Numbered from the stretch's first letter, positions 25,924 to 34,943 are shown. The stretch: DNA of 64,000 nt from JBQDBK01 sp052090825 (GCA_052090825.1 JBQDBK010000007.1:45147-109146), one strand, 5' to 3'. Notes: generated by a model not told the origin, from the letters alone. Made by a program: numbers and translations.

Positions 25924-25974
25924 GACTTATGGAATTAAGTAATTACATACTTTCAATATTAAAGGAGGAGTATT

Positions 25975-26592
25975 ATGTCAATATATAGTTTAATAGATGA
26001 AATAAGAAATAAAATTGTTGAAAACAAAGAATTTTTAACTGACCTTGATCGAGAAATTGGTGATGCTGATCATGGAGCTAATATGGCAAGAGGGTTTAAC
26101 GCAGTTATGGAAAAGTTACCAAAAGATAATAAAGACATAGGAGATATGTTAAATAAAACTGGAATGACTTTATTGTCTAGCGTAGGTGGAGCTTCAGGTC
26201 CTTTATACGGAACTGTATTTATGAATATGGGTAAAGTTGCAAAAGGAAAAGAAGAATTAGATTTAGATGTTTTAGTTGAAATGTTTAATGAGGCCATAGA
26301 AGGAGTAAAAAAAAGAGGAAAGGCTGAAAAAGGGGAAAAAACTATGTTAGATTCACTAATACCAGCTTATGAAGCTCTTGAAAAGTCTCAAGAAAATGGG
26401 GACGATATTACTAAAGCAATAAATAAATCCTATGAAGCCGCACTTGAAGGAGTAGAATTTACTAAAACAATAAAAGCTACAAAAGGAAGAGCTAGTTATT
26501 TAGGAGAAAGAAGTATTGACCACCAAGATCCAGGTGCAACTTCAACAACATTGATGATAGAAGTATTAAAAGATTATTTTGAAAATAAATAA
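25975..26592 (+). CDS. dhaL: PTS-dependent dihydroxyacetone kinase, ADP-binding subunit
   Basis: A 205-aa all-helical subunit that holds ADP as a coenzyme and passes phosphate from DhaM to dihydroxyacetone on DhaK. The metal-binding aspartates are in DREIGDADHGANMARGF (about 25-41). The nucleotide loop includes SSVGGASGPLYGTVFM (about 68-83), and KGRASYLGERSIDHQDPGATS (about 165-185) is the conserved C-terminal loop. AAAGGAGGAG precedes the ATG. First gene of dhaL-dhaM-dhaK; that order differs from the dhaKLM order of E. coli. Confidence 0.93.
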   Translation: MSIYSLIDEIRNKIVENKEFLTDLDREIGDADHGANMARGFNAVMEKLPKDNKDIGDMLNKTGMTLLSSVGGASGPLYGTVFMNMGKVAKGKEELDLDVLVEMFNEAIEGVKKRGKAEKGEKTMLDSLIPAYEALEKSQENGDDITKAINKSYEAALEGVEFTKTIKATKGRASYLGERSIDHQDPGATSTTLMIEVLKDYFENK

Positions 26593-26618
26593 TATTTTTT
26601 CAAAAGGAGGGAAATATT

Positions 26619-27011
26619 ATGGTATCACTAGTTATAGTATCGCATAGTAAAAAGATAGCAGAAGGAATAGATGAACTTGCTTCTCAAATGCTAGGAGAAG
26701 ATAAAGTTATAACTCCAGTTGGTGGAATGGAAGATGGAAGTATAGGAACTGATGTTATAAGAATTAAGGAAGCTATTATAAATTCAAATAAGGGTGATGG
26801 AGTAGTCCTAATGGTTGATTTAGGTAGTGGCATTATGAGTGGACAGATGGCTATGGAAATGGTTCAAGAGGAAGAAAATATAGAAGTGGCAATTGCTGAT
26901 GCTCCTATAGTAGAGGGAAGTATTTCAGCGGCTATCAAAGCTGCTGCCGGTGGTTCAGTAGAAGAAGTGGTAAAAGCTGCAGAATCTATGAGAAACGAGA
27001 AGAAATTATAA
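26619..27011 (+). CDS. dhaM: Dihydroxyacetone kinase phosphotransfer subunit
   Basis: A 130-aa EIIA-Man-like protein, the single-domain form found in Firmicutes (E. coli DhaM also carries HPr and EI domains). The opening VSLVIVSHSKKIAEGIDELASQM contains the phosphorylatable His9. It receives phosphate from HPr and re-phosphorylates ADP bound to DhaL. VLMVDLGSGIMSGQMAME (about 68-85) is the conserved core. An AAAGGAGGG site lies before the ATG, and dhaK follows after about 60 bases. Confidence 0.93.
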   Translation: MVSLVIVSHSKKIAEGIDELASQMLGEDKVITPVGGMEDGSIGTDVIRIKEAIINSNKGDGVVLMVDLGSGIMSGQMAMEMVQEEENIEVAIADAPIVEGSISAAIKAAAGGSVEEVVKAAESMRNEKKL

Positions 27012-27073
27012 GTTAGCTTAAAAATTCAAGGCTATCTATAATGAAAATAAATTAAAGAAAATGGAGGGAATAA

Positions 27074-28069
27074 ATGAAGAAATTAATCAATCAAAGTGAC
27101 CAAGTAGTAGAGGAAATGTTACAAGGTTTAGAAATTGCTCATCCTGATTATTTAAAAAGAGTGGAAGGTACTAGCGTTCTTGTAAGAAAGAATAAGAAAG
27201 AGGCAAAAGTAGCCCTTGTAAGTGGCGGAGGTAGCGGACATGAACCTGCTCATGCTGGATTTGTAGGCAGGGGTATGCTTGATGGGGCAGTTTCAGGTGA
27301 AGTTTTCACTTCTCCTACACCAGACCAAGTTTATGAAGCTATAAAAGCTGTAGATGCCAAAAAAGGAGTTTTGCTAGTAATAAAAAATTATACTGGAGAT
27401 GTTATGAACTTTGAGATGGCTGGAGAGATGGCTGCTGATGAGGGAATAGAAGTTGAACAAGTTATAGTAGATGATGATGTTGCTGTCGAAAATAGTACCT
27501 GGACTACAGGCAGAAGAGGAATAGCAGGAACTGTTCTGGTTCACAAATTGGCTGGAGCCAAAGCTGAACAAGGAGGCTCTTTATTAGAAGTAAAAGAAGT
27601 TGCTGAAAAAGTAATAAAAAATGTTAGATCTATGGGAATGGCAATAAAACCATGTACAGTTCCAGGAGCGGGAAAAGAAAGCTTTAAGTTAGCTGAAAAT
27701 GAAGTTGAAATTGGAATTGGAATACATGGAGAGCCGGGAACTCACAGAGAAGAAATAAAATCAGCAGATAAAACAACAATAGATTTACTTGATAAAATCT
27801 TTGAAGAAGGAATTTATAATAGTGGAGATGAAGTTGCAGTTTTAGTAAATGGCCTAGGAGCAACTCCTCTAATGGAGCTTTATATCATAAATAGAAAAGT
27901 AGATGAAATTTTAAAAGAAAAAGGCATAAAAACCTATAAGACAATAGTAGGAAATTATATGACTTCCTTAGATATGGCTGGATATTCAATAAGTTTATTA
28001 AAATTAGATGACGAATTAAAAGCTTTATTAGATGAACCAGCTGATACACCTGCTTTTGTACAGTTTTAA
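27074..28069 (+). CDS. dhaK: Dihydroxyacetone kinase, substrate-binding subunit
   Basis: A 331-aa subunit that binds dihydroxyacetone covalently through a histidine. GGGSGHEPAHAGFVG (about 51-65) and VIKNYTGDVMNFEMA (about 103-117) line the active site, and the hemiaminal-forming His is in GIGIHGEPGTHR (about 216-227). The length is normal for PTS-type DhaK. With dhaL and dhaM it yields dihydroxyacetone phosphate using phosphoenolpyruvate. No glycerol dehydrogenase is in the window; the Ugp/GlpQ genes about 11 kb away supply related glycerol compounds. Confidence 0.94.
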   Translation: MKKLINQSDQVVEEMLQGLEIAHPDYLKRVEGTSVLVRKNKKEAKVALVSGGGSGHEPAHAGFVGRGMLDGAVSGEVFTSPTPDQVYEAIKAVDAKKGVLLVIKNYTGDVMNFEMAGEMAADEGIEVEQVIVDDDVAVENSTWTTGRRGIAGTVLVHKLAGAKAEQGGSLLEVKEVAEKVIKNVRSMGMAIKPCTVPGAGKESFKLAENEVEIGIGIHGEPGTHREEIKSADKTTIDLLDKIFEEGIYNSGDEVAVLVNGLGATPLMELYIINRKVDEILKEKGIKTYKTIVGNYMTSLDMAGYSISLLKLDDELKALLDEPADTPAFVQF

Positions 28070-28088
28070 TTATAAGTAAACAGATTAA

Positions 28089-28115
28089 GGGTACTCTTTA
28101 AAGAGTACTCTTTCT
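28089..28115 (+). terminator. Probable terminator after dhaK
   Basis: GGGTACTCTTT is followed directly by its near-complement AAAGAGTACTC and then TTTCT. The stem has no spare loop, so it is a moderate call. Confidence 0.55.
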
Positions 28116-28163
28116 ACATAAATTAAAAATAAATATTGTTAAATAAATAAAAGAATGATAAAA

Positions 28164-28176
28164 TGAACAGTGTTCA
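28164..28176. promoter_or_regulatory. Probable TetR operator 1
   Basis: The perfect palindrome TGAACAGTGTTCA lies 29 bases before the TetR start codon. A near-identical palindrome stands downstream of the same gene at 28799. Paired sites flanking a TetR gene suggest autoregulation. Confidence 0.7.
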
Positions 28177-28204
28177 AAAATAAAAAATAGTGGGTGAGAA
28201 TATC

Positions 28205-28762
28205 ATGGGTAAAGTAATTATTTCAGAAGAAAAAATAATTAATAAGGCTAAAGACTTAATAATAAGGGATGGAATAGAGAAATTCAGTATGAGGAAATTG
28301 GCTAGAGAGTGTAATATATCTGTGGGATCTATATATAACTATTTTCCATCAAAATCTAATTTAATTATGATGCTTATAAGGATTATTTGGACTGATATTA
28401 TACATATGGCAGGGAAGAAAGATGATTTTAATAATTTTATAGATTATTTAGAATGGTTATTTAAAGGCATTCAAATGGGCAATAAAAAATATCCAGGATT
28501 TTTTAGTCACCATTCATTGATTTTTAGCCAGGAAGATAAAGTAGAAGGTGAAAGTAAAATGAATGAATATTTTGAAAAAATTTATAAGAAATTAGTATTA
28601 TTCTTAGAAAATGATAGTCAAATTAGAAAAGATGCCTTTAATGATAATTTTACCAAAGAAGGTTTTGTAAAATTTGTATTTCAAGCCTATGTGAATAATT
28701 TGATAAGGGGAGAAGAAGACTATACTTATATAATTGAAATGGGAAAGAGAAGTTTATACTAA
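28205..28762 (+). CDS. TetR-family regulator of the following membrane-protein operon
   Basis: A 185-aa TetR protein with a clear DNA-binding helix pair, MRKLARECNISVGSIYNYFPSKSNLI (about 28-53). The preferred start is ATG 28205, with GGGTGAG ahead of it; an in-frame GTG at 28190 lies closer to the operator. Palindromes of the form TGAACNGNGTTCA lie both upstream of this gene and directly upstream of the next operon, so it probably represses itself and the three membrane-protein genes. The C-terminal domain is unassigned and the inducer is unknown. Confidence 0.85.
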   Translation: MGKVIISEEKIINKAKDLIIRDGIEKFSMRKLARECNISVGSIYNYFPSKSNLIMMLIRIIWTDIIHMAGKKDDFNNFIDYLEWLFKGIQMGNKKYPGFFSHHSLIFSQEDKVEGESKMNEYFEKIYKKLVLFLENDSQIRKDAFNDNFTKEGFVKFVFQAYVNNLIRGEEDYTYIIEMGKRSLY

Positions 28763-28785
28763 GCCTACTTTTAAAGTGGGTTTTT
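28761..28785 (+). terminator. Terminator after the TetR gene
   Basis: AAGCCTACTTT pairs with AAAGTGGGTTT (G-U pairs allowed) and ends in five T. It overlaps the stop codon region of the regulator gene. Confidence 0.7.
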
Positions 28786-28798
28786 AAAAGGTAAATAA

Positions 28799-28811
28799 TG
28801 AACGGCGTTCA
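28799..28811. promoter_or_regulatory. Probable TetR operator 2
   Basis: The palindrome TGAACGGCGTTCA differs from operator 1 only in the central three bases. It ends 16 bases before the start codon of the next gene, where a repressor would block transcription or initiation. Confidence 0.7.
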
Positions 28812-28827
28812 AAAAAGAGGGAATAAA

Positions 28828-29286
28828 ATGAAAATAAAAAGAAATAACCTACTTTTAATTGCAGCTATTGTTTGGTTTTTAGCTGGACTTAATATATTAA
28901 AAATAGCTTTTATAGCTTATGAAAAAAATTGGTCAATAGGAAATATTTTTTTATCAGGACTAGTATTTTTTATATTTTTCTTAGGCATTTTTAAGAGATT
29001 AGTTATTAAACACACTTATAGGATATTGTCATATGAGGATGAAAAGGTCTTATTTATAAAATTTTTTGATCTTAAATCGTTTATTATAATGGCAATAATG
29101 ATGACCTTAGGGATTGTAATAAGAAAATTTAATTTATGGTCTGACTTATGGATTGCTGTATTTTATTTAGGCTTAGGTAGTGCACTTTCACTAGCAGGTT
29201 TAGAATTTTCATATAAATTCTTAAAAGAAAAGAAATTTTTAGCTAAAGTTAGATTTAATTGCAGGGAAGGAAAAGAAAATTTATGA
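28828..29286 (+). CDS. Membrane protein of unknown function
   Basis: A 152-aa protein with four likely membrane helices (about 5-28, 38-58, 85-105 and 110-130). AGAGGG precedes ATG 28828; a longer frame from 28798 overlaps the operator and lacks a ribosome site. The C-terminus is basic (KFLAKVRFNCREGKENL). It is the first of three membrane-protein genes that overlap or nearly overlap and are probably controlled by the preceding TetR protein. I do not recognise the family. Confidence 0.7.
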   Translation: MKIKRNNLLLIAAIVWFLAGLNILKIAFIAYEKNWSIGNIFLSGLVFFIFFLGIFKRLVIKHTYRILSYEDEKVLFIKFFDLKSFIIMAIMMTLGIVIRKFNLWSDLWIAVFYLGLGSALSLAGLEFSYKFLKEKKFLAKVRFNCREGKENL

Positions 29287-29966
29287 GAGTATTTTTTGAA
29301 ACAGGTTTTGATATAGTTTACTTGTTGTCAGTAATAATAATAGCTATTGTGATGATAAAAAATAGTAATTCAAAGGAGGTAAAATCATTTGGATTTATGG
29401 CTTTAGTCTTAGGAATAGGGGATTCATTTCATCTAATACCTAGGATGATGGTTTTGGTAAGTGGGGAAGGTTTTGAAAAATTTGCCTATTCATTAAGTAT
29501 AGGTAAGTTAGTAACTTCTATAACTATGACTTATTTTTATATTCTTTTATACGGTATATATAAAAGGCGTTATAAGATAGAAAATACTAGAAGGCTTGAT
29601 ATAATAATTTATTTTCTTACTGTATTAAGAATTTTTATGTGTATGCTTCCACAAAATCAGTGGACTAATTACAATCAGCCTTTTCAATGGGCAGTATACA
29701 GAAACATACCATTTTTAATAATGGGAATAATAATCATAGTTCTATTTTATAAGGCTCAAAAAAAATATAAAGATAGAAATTTTAAATATATGTGGCTTAC
29801 TATCGTTTTAAGTTTTGCTTTTTATATACCAGTTGTAATTTTTTCAAGTATAAATGAAAAAATTGGTATGCTAATGATTCCTAAAACTTTAGCTTATGTT
29901 TGGACAGTTTTAATTGGATTTAAAGAATTTAAAAGGATTGGAGAAAAAAATGAGAAAATTAATTAA
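29283..29966 (+). CDS. Polytopic membrane protein of unknown function
   Basis: A 227-aa protein with about seven hydrophobic helices spread evenly over its length. ATG 29283 overlaps the stop of the upstream gene (ATGA), which decides the start; upstream in-frame codons lie inside that gene. Features seen include GIGDSFHLIPRMM near 50 with a His between two helices, and RIFMCMLPQNQWTNY near 110. The topology and conserved-looking polar residues could suit a sensor or transporter-like protein, but I assign no function. Confidence 0.7.
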   Translation: MRVFFETGFDIVYLLSVIIIAIVMIKNSNSKEVKSFGFMALVLGIGDSFHLIPRMMVLVSGEGFEKFAYSLSIGKLVTSITMTYFYILLYGIYKRRYKIENTRRLDIIIYFLTVLRIFMCMLPQNQWTNYNQPFQWAVYRNIPFLIMGIIIIVLFYKAQKKYKDRNFKYMWLTIVLSFAFYIPVVIFSSINEKIGMLMIPKTLAYVWTVLIGFKEFKRIGEKNEKIN

Positions 29967-30375
29967 TATTTCAGGCCTTTACGGATTACTATCACTTTTA
30001 TCAGGAATATTTTATAGAGAATTTACTAAGTTTAATGGTTTTGAAGGAGAAACCCTTTTGTCGCTTACTCATGTTCATGCTATGGTTTTAGGAGCTTTTC
30101 TATTTTTAATTTTAGCCTTATTTGCTAAAGATACAAATTTAATAGAAAATAAGAATTTTAAAAAATTTAATTTTATTTATAATATTGGCTTTCCTTTAAT
30201 GCTTTTAATTTTATATGTAAAAGGAATTGCTCAAGTCTTGCAAATTGAATTATCTAAAGAATTGCTTGGATCAATCTCTGGGATTTCAGGCATATCTCAC
30301 ATTTTAATAAGTCTAGCTTTGGTATATCTTTTTATAGCTCTTAGAAATTTAAGTATAATCAAAAATATTAGTTAA
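29950..30375 (+). CDS. DUF2871-like membrane protein
   Basis: A 141-aa protein with four membrane helices. The segments FYREFTKFNGF and LTHVHAMVLGAFLFLILALF (two His in the second helix) resemble DUF2871 proteins, which sit with TetR regulators in many Firmicutes. The His pair recalls haem or metal binding membrane proteins, but this is not established. It overlaps the upstream gene by 17 bases and ends the operon. Confidence 0.65.
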   Translation: MRKLINISGLYGLLSLLSGIFYREFTKFNGFEGETLLSLTHVHAMVLGAFLFLILALFAKDTNLIENKNFKKFNFIYNIGFPLMLLILYVKGIAQVLQIELSKELLGSISGISGISHILISLALVYLFIALRNLSIIKNIS

Positions 30376-30406
30376 AAATTGTTATAGAAAATTTTACGAG
30401 CAAAAG

Positions 30407-30622
30407 TTGAATAAAGAGAAATAATAAATAGTATAATAAAATTGCAGATATAGGGATGATCTAACAGTATAGAGAAAATTTGTTTGATATTTGTTAATTT
30501 AGATGTAATGATGGCAAGGAGAAAAATAAGTCTTAATAAATTATTGCAAAGAGTTAATATAACTAATTCAAATTTCTCTATATTGAAAAGTAATAGTCTA
30601 AGGCTATTCGATTTTCTTTTTT
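30407..30622 (+). ncRNA. Candidate small RNA transcription unit
   Basis: A gene-free stretch has the parts of an independent unit: TTGAAT (30407) and TATAAT (30432) spaced 19 bases; TATAGAGAAAATTTG (30468-30482) pairing with CAAATTTCTCTATA (30569-30582), one base bulged, to close an 86-base loop; and a short AATAG/CTATT hairpin (30591-30607) before a T-rich tract to 30622. The overall shape is a long closed hairpin. I cannot match it to a known RNA family. It could instead be the leader of the downstream antiporter gene. Confidence 0.35.
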
Positions 30623-30698
30623 AGAAGCTATTTCTGGAGCATTCCAGTACCATTGAGGACATATACTAGAATATAAATTTATAGAGGATGAGAGAAAA

Positions 30699-30732
30699 TA
30701 AAGCAGTAATAATTTACTGTTTTATTTTTTTA
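30699..30732 (+). terminator. Hairpin with T-run upstream of the NhaC-like gene
   Basis: AAAGCAGTAA pairs with TTACTGTTTT and is followed by ATTTTTTT. It lies about 90 bases before the antiporter start, either ending an upstream transcript or attenuating the antiporter. Confidence 0.6.
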
Positions 30733-30818
30733 TGGAAATTTTAAAAATACTTTTATTAAATAAAGTATGTTAGAATATATTTATAATTAAAATCTTATTT
30801 TAAAAGAGGTAAAATTTT

Positions 30819-32123
30819 ATGGAATTTATTTTATTAGCTTTATTTTCAGCTAGTCTTTTATTTTGTGTATATAGTAAAGTTTCTATATTAGCGGCACTTT
30901 TATTTGGATATTTTCTATTCTTTGGATATGGGATTGACAAAAATAAAAGTTTTAAAGAAATGATAGATTTTTCTTTAAAAGGAGTAAAATCTGTAAAAAA
31001 TATTTTAATAACTTTTATATTGATAGGTATTATAACAGCTGTTTGGAGAGCTAGTGGTTCAATAGCTTATATTGTATATCATGCTTCTGCCTTAGCTAGC
31101 CCATCTATAATGGTGGTTTTAACATTTTTATTATCTTCTTTAATATCATTTTTAACTGGGACTGCTTTTGGAAGCGCAGCTACTATAGGAGTAATATGTG
31201 CTACTATGGCAAATACTATGGATATACCAATTTTATATATTGGAGGAGCAGTTTTATCAGGGGTTTATTTTGGAGATCGTTGTTCCTTTGTTTCTACAAG
31301 TGCTCTATTAGTAAGTGAGTTAACAAAAACCGACTTATTTTTAAATGTAAAAAAAATGTTTAAAACAGCTTTAATACCTTTTTTAATAACAGTTTTCATA
31401 TATTATTATTTGGGAAAGAATATTAGCGATATAGGTCTTTCTGATAATAGCAGAAAGATATTTAAAGAATATTATAATTTATCAATACTTACAATTTTGC
31501 CAGTTGTCATAGTATTAGTTTTTTCTTTTTTAAGAATAAATGTAAAGAAAACACTAGCTTGTAGTTCTCTTGTTGGAATAATCGTAAGCATATATTTACA
31601 AAATATGGCTTGGGAGGAAATTCCTAAACTTTGTTTAATGGGATTTAAGTCAAATTGGCAATCTCTAAATTCTCTTATGGAGGGTGGAGGTATAGTTTCT
31701 ATGATAAAGGTATTTTTAATAGTATGCATATCTTCTTCTTATTCCGGAATTTTTAAGGGAACAGGGTTTTTAAAGAAAATAGAATATATAATAAATAAGC
31801 TTAATAAGAAGATAAGCCCCTTCGGAACTATAGTAGTAACTTCAATAGTATCAGGAGCAATAGCTTGTAATCAGACACTAACTATATTATTAACACATCA
31901 AATATGTGATGAGTCTAATAAAGATAAAGAAAAATTTGCTATATATTTAGAAAATTCTGCTGTTTTAATAGCGGCCTTAATACCTTGGTCAATTGCAAGT
32001 GGAGTACCGCTACTTTCAGTAGGAGCCCCACTAGCATCTATAAAATTTGCTTTTTATCTATATCTAGTACCACTATACAGGTTGATTATAAACTTGTATG
32101 AGTATAAAAAATCTACATATTAA
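30819..32123 (+). CDS. NhaC-family Na+/H+ antiporter-like protein
   Basis: A 434-aa polytopic membrane protein of the NhaC (ion transporter) family. There are about ten to twelve helices. SFLTGTAFGSAATIGVICATMA (about 108-129) and SGVYFGDRCSFVSTSALLVSELT (about 148-170) are characteristic, with the acidic/Cys GDRCS motif conserved in NhaC. A second Asn/Gln-containing re-entrant region, SGAIACNQTLTILL, is near 345. AAAGAGGT precedes the ATG. Stand-alone gene. Substrates in this family include Na+/H+ and malate/lactate exchange, so the exact activity is open. Confidence 0.82.
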   Translation: MEFILLALFSASLLFCVYSKVSILAALLFGYFLFFGYGIDKNKSFKEMIDFSLKGVKSVKNILITFILIGIITAVWRASGSIAYIVYHASALASPSIMVVLTFLLSSLISFLTGTAFGSAATIGVICATMANTMDIPILYIGGAVLSGVYFGDRCSFVSTSALLVSELTKTDLFLNVKKMFKTALIPFLITVFIYYYLGKNISDIGLSDNSRKIFKEYYNLSILTILPVVIVLVFSFLRINVKKTLACSSLVGIIVSIYLQNMAWEEIPKLCLMGFKSNWQSLNSLMEGGGIVSMIKVFLIVCISSSYSGIFKGTGFLKKIEYIINKLNKKISPFGTIVVTSIVSGAIACNQTLTILLTHQICDESNKDKEKFAIYLENSAVLIAALIPWSIASGVPLLSVGAPLASIKFAFYLYLVPLYRLIINLYEYKKSTY

Positions 32124-32199
32124 GACTACTATATAGGTTAGAATTTATATCTAGCTTATTTAGTCTGCTTTTGTTATTATATAAAAATTGGAGGAGATT

Positions 32200-33744
32200 A
32201 TGAGTATACTACAAGTTAAAAATTTAAGTCATAATTATGGTGGAAGAGAAATATTAAAAGATGTTAATTTTAGACTTTTAAGCGGAGAACATGTTGGCTT
32301 AGTTGGTCCAAATGGAGAAGGAAAGTCTTCTTTTTTAAATATAATTACTGGCAAGTTACAAGCTGATGAGGGAGAAATTGAGTGGGCTAAGCGTGTTAGG
32401 GTTGGATATTTAGATCAACACAGCTCTTTAAAAGATGGGATGACAATACGTCAAGTCTTAAGAGATGCCTTTTCATACTTATATGATATTGAAGAAGAAA
32501 TAAATAATATATATGGGAAAATGGGACAAGTTGATGAAGAGGAAATGGACTCTCTTCTAAAAGAAGCTGGAATTCTACAAGATTATTTAGAACACCATGA
32601 TTTTTACTTAATTGACACAAAAGTTGAGGAAATTTCTAAGTATATGGGAATTGATAAGTTGGGTTTAGATAACCTAGCTTCAGAACTTAGTGGTGGACAG
32701 AGGTCTAAAGTATTACTTTGCAAGCTCTTATTAGAAAAACCGGATATTTTACTTTTAGATGAGCCTACTAACTATTTAGATGAGGAACATATTGAATGGT
32801 TAAAGAGGTACCTTATTGATTATGAAAATGCTTTTATTTTAATATCTCATGATATTGAATTTTTAAATTCTGTTATAAATTTAGTTTATCATTTAGAAAA
32901 TAATGAGTTGAATCGTTATGTAGGAGATTATGATAATTTTCTAGTTTTGCTTGAACAAAAAAAATCCCAAATAGAAGCAGCTTATAAAAAACAACAGCAA
33001 GAAATTAATGAATTAAAAGATTTTGTTTCCAGGAACAAAGCTAGGATAGCAACTAGAAATATGGCTATGTCTAGGCAAAAGAAATTAGATAAAATGGAAT
33101 TAATTGAAATACCAAAAGAAAAAATAAAGCCGGAATTTAGCTTTTTAAATAAATCAGCTCCGGGCAAATTAATTTTTGAAAGCAAAAATTTAATTATTGG
33201 ATATGAAAGTCCCTTAACTAAGCCTTTAAATCTAAGAATGGAAAGAGGTCAAAGAATAGCTGTTATTGGAGAAAATGGGATGGGTAAGACTAGTTTGATA
33301 AAAACTATTTTAGGTATACTTAAACCGCTTTCTGGGGAAATAGAAAGAGGTCAAAATATAGAAATAGGGTATTTTGAACAAGAAGACTTAAGTGAAAAAA
33401 ATAATACAGCTATTGAGAATTTGTGGGAAGAATTTCCTAGTGCTAATCAAGCTGAAATACGTGCGATGTTAGCTAAATGTGGATTAAGTCGTGAAAATAT
33501 GGAATCTAAGGTTAAAGTTCTTAGTGGTGGAGAACAAGCAAAATTAAGACTTTGTAAAATCTTAAATAGGGAAACAAATATATTAATGCTAGATGAGCCA
33601 ACAAATCATTTAGACCCTTATGCTAAAGAAGACTTAAAAAGAGCTTTAAGAGAATATAAGGGTGGTATATTTTTAATTTCACATGATAGAGAATTTTATC
33701 AAGATATTGCTACAGATATTTGGAAAATGGAAAATTTCAAATAA
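32200..33744 (+). CDS. ABC-F family ATPase
   Basis: A 514-aa protein with two tandem ATPase domains and no membrane segment. Domain 1: P-loop GPNGEGKS (about 38), signature LSGGQRSK (about 165), Walker B LLLDEPTNYLD. The P-site linker (about 245-305) is basic and helical (AYKKQQQEINELKDFVSRNKARIATRN). Domain 2: GENGMGKT (about 356), LSGGEQAK, MLDEPTNHLD. ABC-F proteins act on ribosomes as translation factors or antibiotic-protection factors. The length resembles YdiF/YkpA-type proteins, and I cannot tell which role applies. ATG 32200 follows GGAGGAG directly upstream; a TTG at 32188 is unlikely. Confidence 0.9.
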   Translation: MSILQVKNLSHNYGGREILKDVNFRLLSGEHVGLVGPNGEGKSSFLNIITGKLQADEGEIEWAKRVRVGYLDQHSSLKDGMTIRQVLRDAFSYLYDIEEEINNIYGKMGQVDEEEMDSLLKEAGILQDYLEHHDFYLIDTKVEEISKYMGIDKLGLDNLASELSGGQRSKVLLCKLLLEKPDILLLDEPTNYLDEEHIEWLKRYLIDYENAFILISHDIEFLNSVINLVYHLENNELNRYVGDYDNFLVLLEQKKSQIEAAYKKQQQEINELKDFVSRNKARIATRNMAMSRQKKLDKMELIEIPKEKIKPEFSFLNKSAPGKLIFESKNLIIGYESPLTKPLNLRMERGQRIAVIGENGMGKTSLIKTILGILKPLSGEIERGQNIEIGYFEQEDLSEKNNTAIENLWEEFPSANQAEIRAMLAKCGLSRENMESKVKVLSGGEQAKLRLCKILNRETNILMLDEPTNHLDPYAKEDLKRALREYKGGIFLISHDREFYQDIATDIWKMENFK

Positions 33745-33885
33745 GAAAATAATTTAGGTGACTTCTTTACTAGTATATGATTATTAAATACTTATAGTTT
33801 TATATTGTTTATTACTATTAATAATAGGGTAAATTTAAATTAGAACAAAATAAAGTATTTAGAAATTGTATAGAAGGAGAAGAAA

Positions 33886-34943
33886 ATGGAAAGAAAAAAA
33901 GCAATAAGAATAATAATTTTTGGACGAGACATTTTATACCTAATGAAGCGGGATATAATCTTTCTTGGGGAGCAGTTATAGCCGGAACTATTACTTTTTT
34001 ATCTGTATTTATAGTTTTATCTCTAATTACTTCAGCTTTAGGGTTTGGGTTATTTTCGCCTGAAAACGCTAATCCATTTGATGGAGTTGGAATTGGAACT
34101 GCTATTTGGACAATTATATCTTTGTTGTTGTCTTTTTTAGTAGGCGGATTTGTAGCAGGTCTTTCTGCAAGAAGAACAGGTATACTGCATGGATTTTTAA
34201 CTTGGTCATTATCTGTATTAGTTTTAGTATATTTTGTAGCATCTTCTGTAGGTGCAGTAGTTAATAAAACAGCCGATGTTGCAGGTTCAGCCGTTGGTGC
34301 GACAGTTGATATTACAGGAACTGCTATTGATAAAACTGGTAACGGTTTTGGAGATCTAATGAATCAAGCATCTGAGCAAATCACTGGAATAAACACAGAT
34401 GAGCTAGAAACAGATGTTTATGATATTTTAAGGGATACTGAAAAGAAAGAATTACAACCAGATTATATATCTAATATTTTAGAAGAATCTAAAAATGAAG
34501 TAGTAGAAGCAGGTAAACAATTAGCAACTAATCCTGAGAATTCAGATGAAATTTTTGATAATCTTACAAATTCTTTAACAAATAAAATTGAAACTTTATC
34601 TAATGGAATTGATAAAGATGCGATAGCTAATGCAGTTGAAAAGAATACTGAATTAGATGGAGCTGAAGCAGAAAAAACTGTTGACAATATTTATAATAAG
34701 CTTGTAGAAGTGAGTGATGAAGCAAAAGTACAATTACAAAATTCACAAGAAAAAATAGAAGAATTAAAAGTAAATGTTAATCAAACAGTTGAAGAAGGAA
34801 GAGAAAAAGCAGAAGATGTTACAAATACTATTTCAGGTAGCTTAGTATTAATTTTTGTAGGTCTTTTAATAGGTCTAGCAGTTTCATCTTATGGTGGAAT
34901 TTTAGGTTCAAAAAAGGTTAAAAATACAAAAATAGAAGAATAA
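33886..34943 (+). pseudogene. Membrane/coiled-coil protein with a frameshift in an A7 tract near its start
   Basis: ATG 33886 has a good GAAGGAG site but its frame stops after 32 codons. Adding one A to the A7 tract at about 33894-33900 gives a continuous 352-aa protein beginning MERKKSNKNNNFWTRHFIPNEAG and continuing SWGAVIAGTITFLSVFIVL, GVGIGTAIWTIISLLLSFLVGGFVAG: three N-terminal membrane helices of a widespread family that ends in a long helical segment and a last helix (here about 308-330). The remaining frame from 34122 has only a TTG start inside a helix. Function is unknown; the family is often linked to envelope stress. A real mutation, phase variation or a base-calling error could each explain it. 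Confidence 0.72.
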
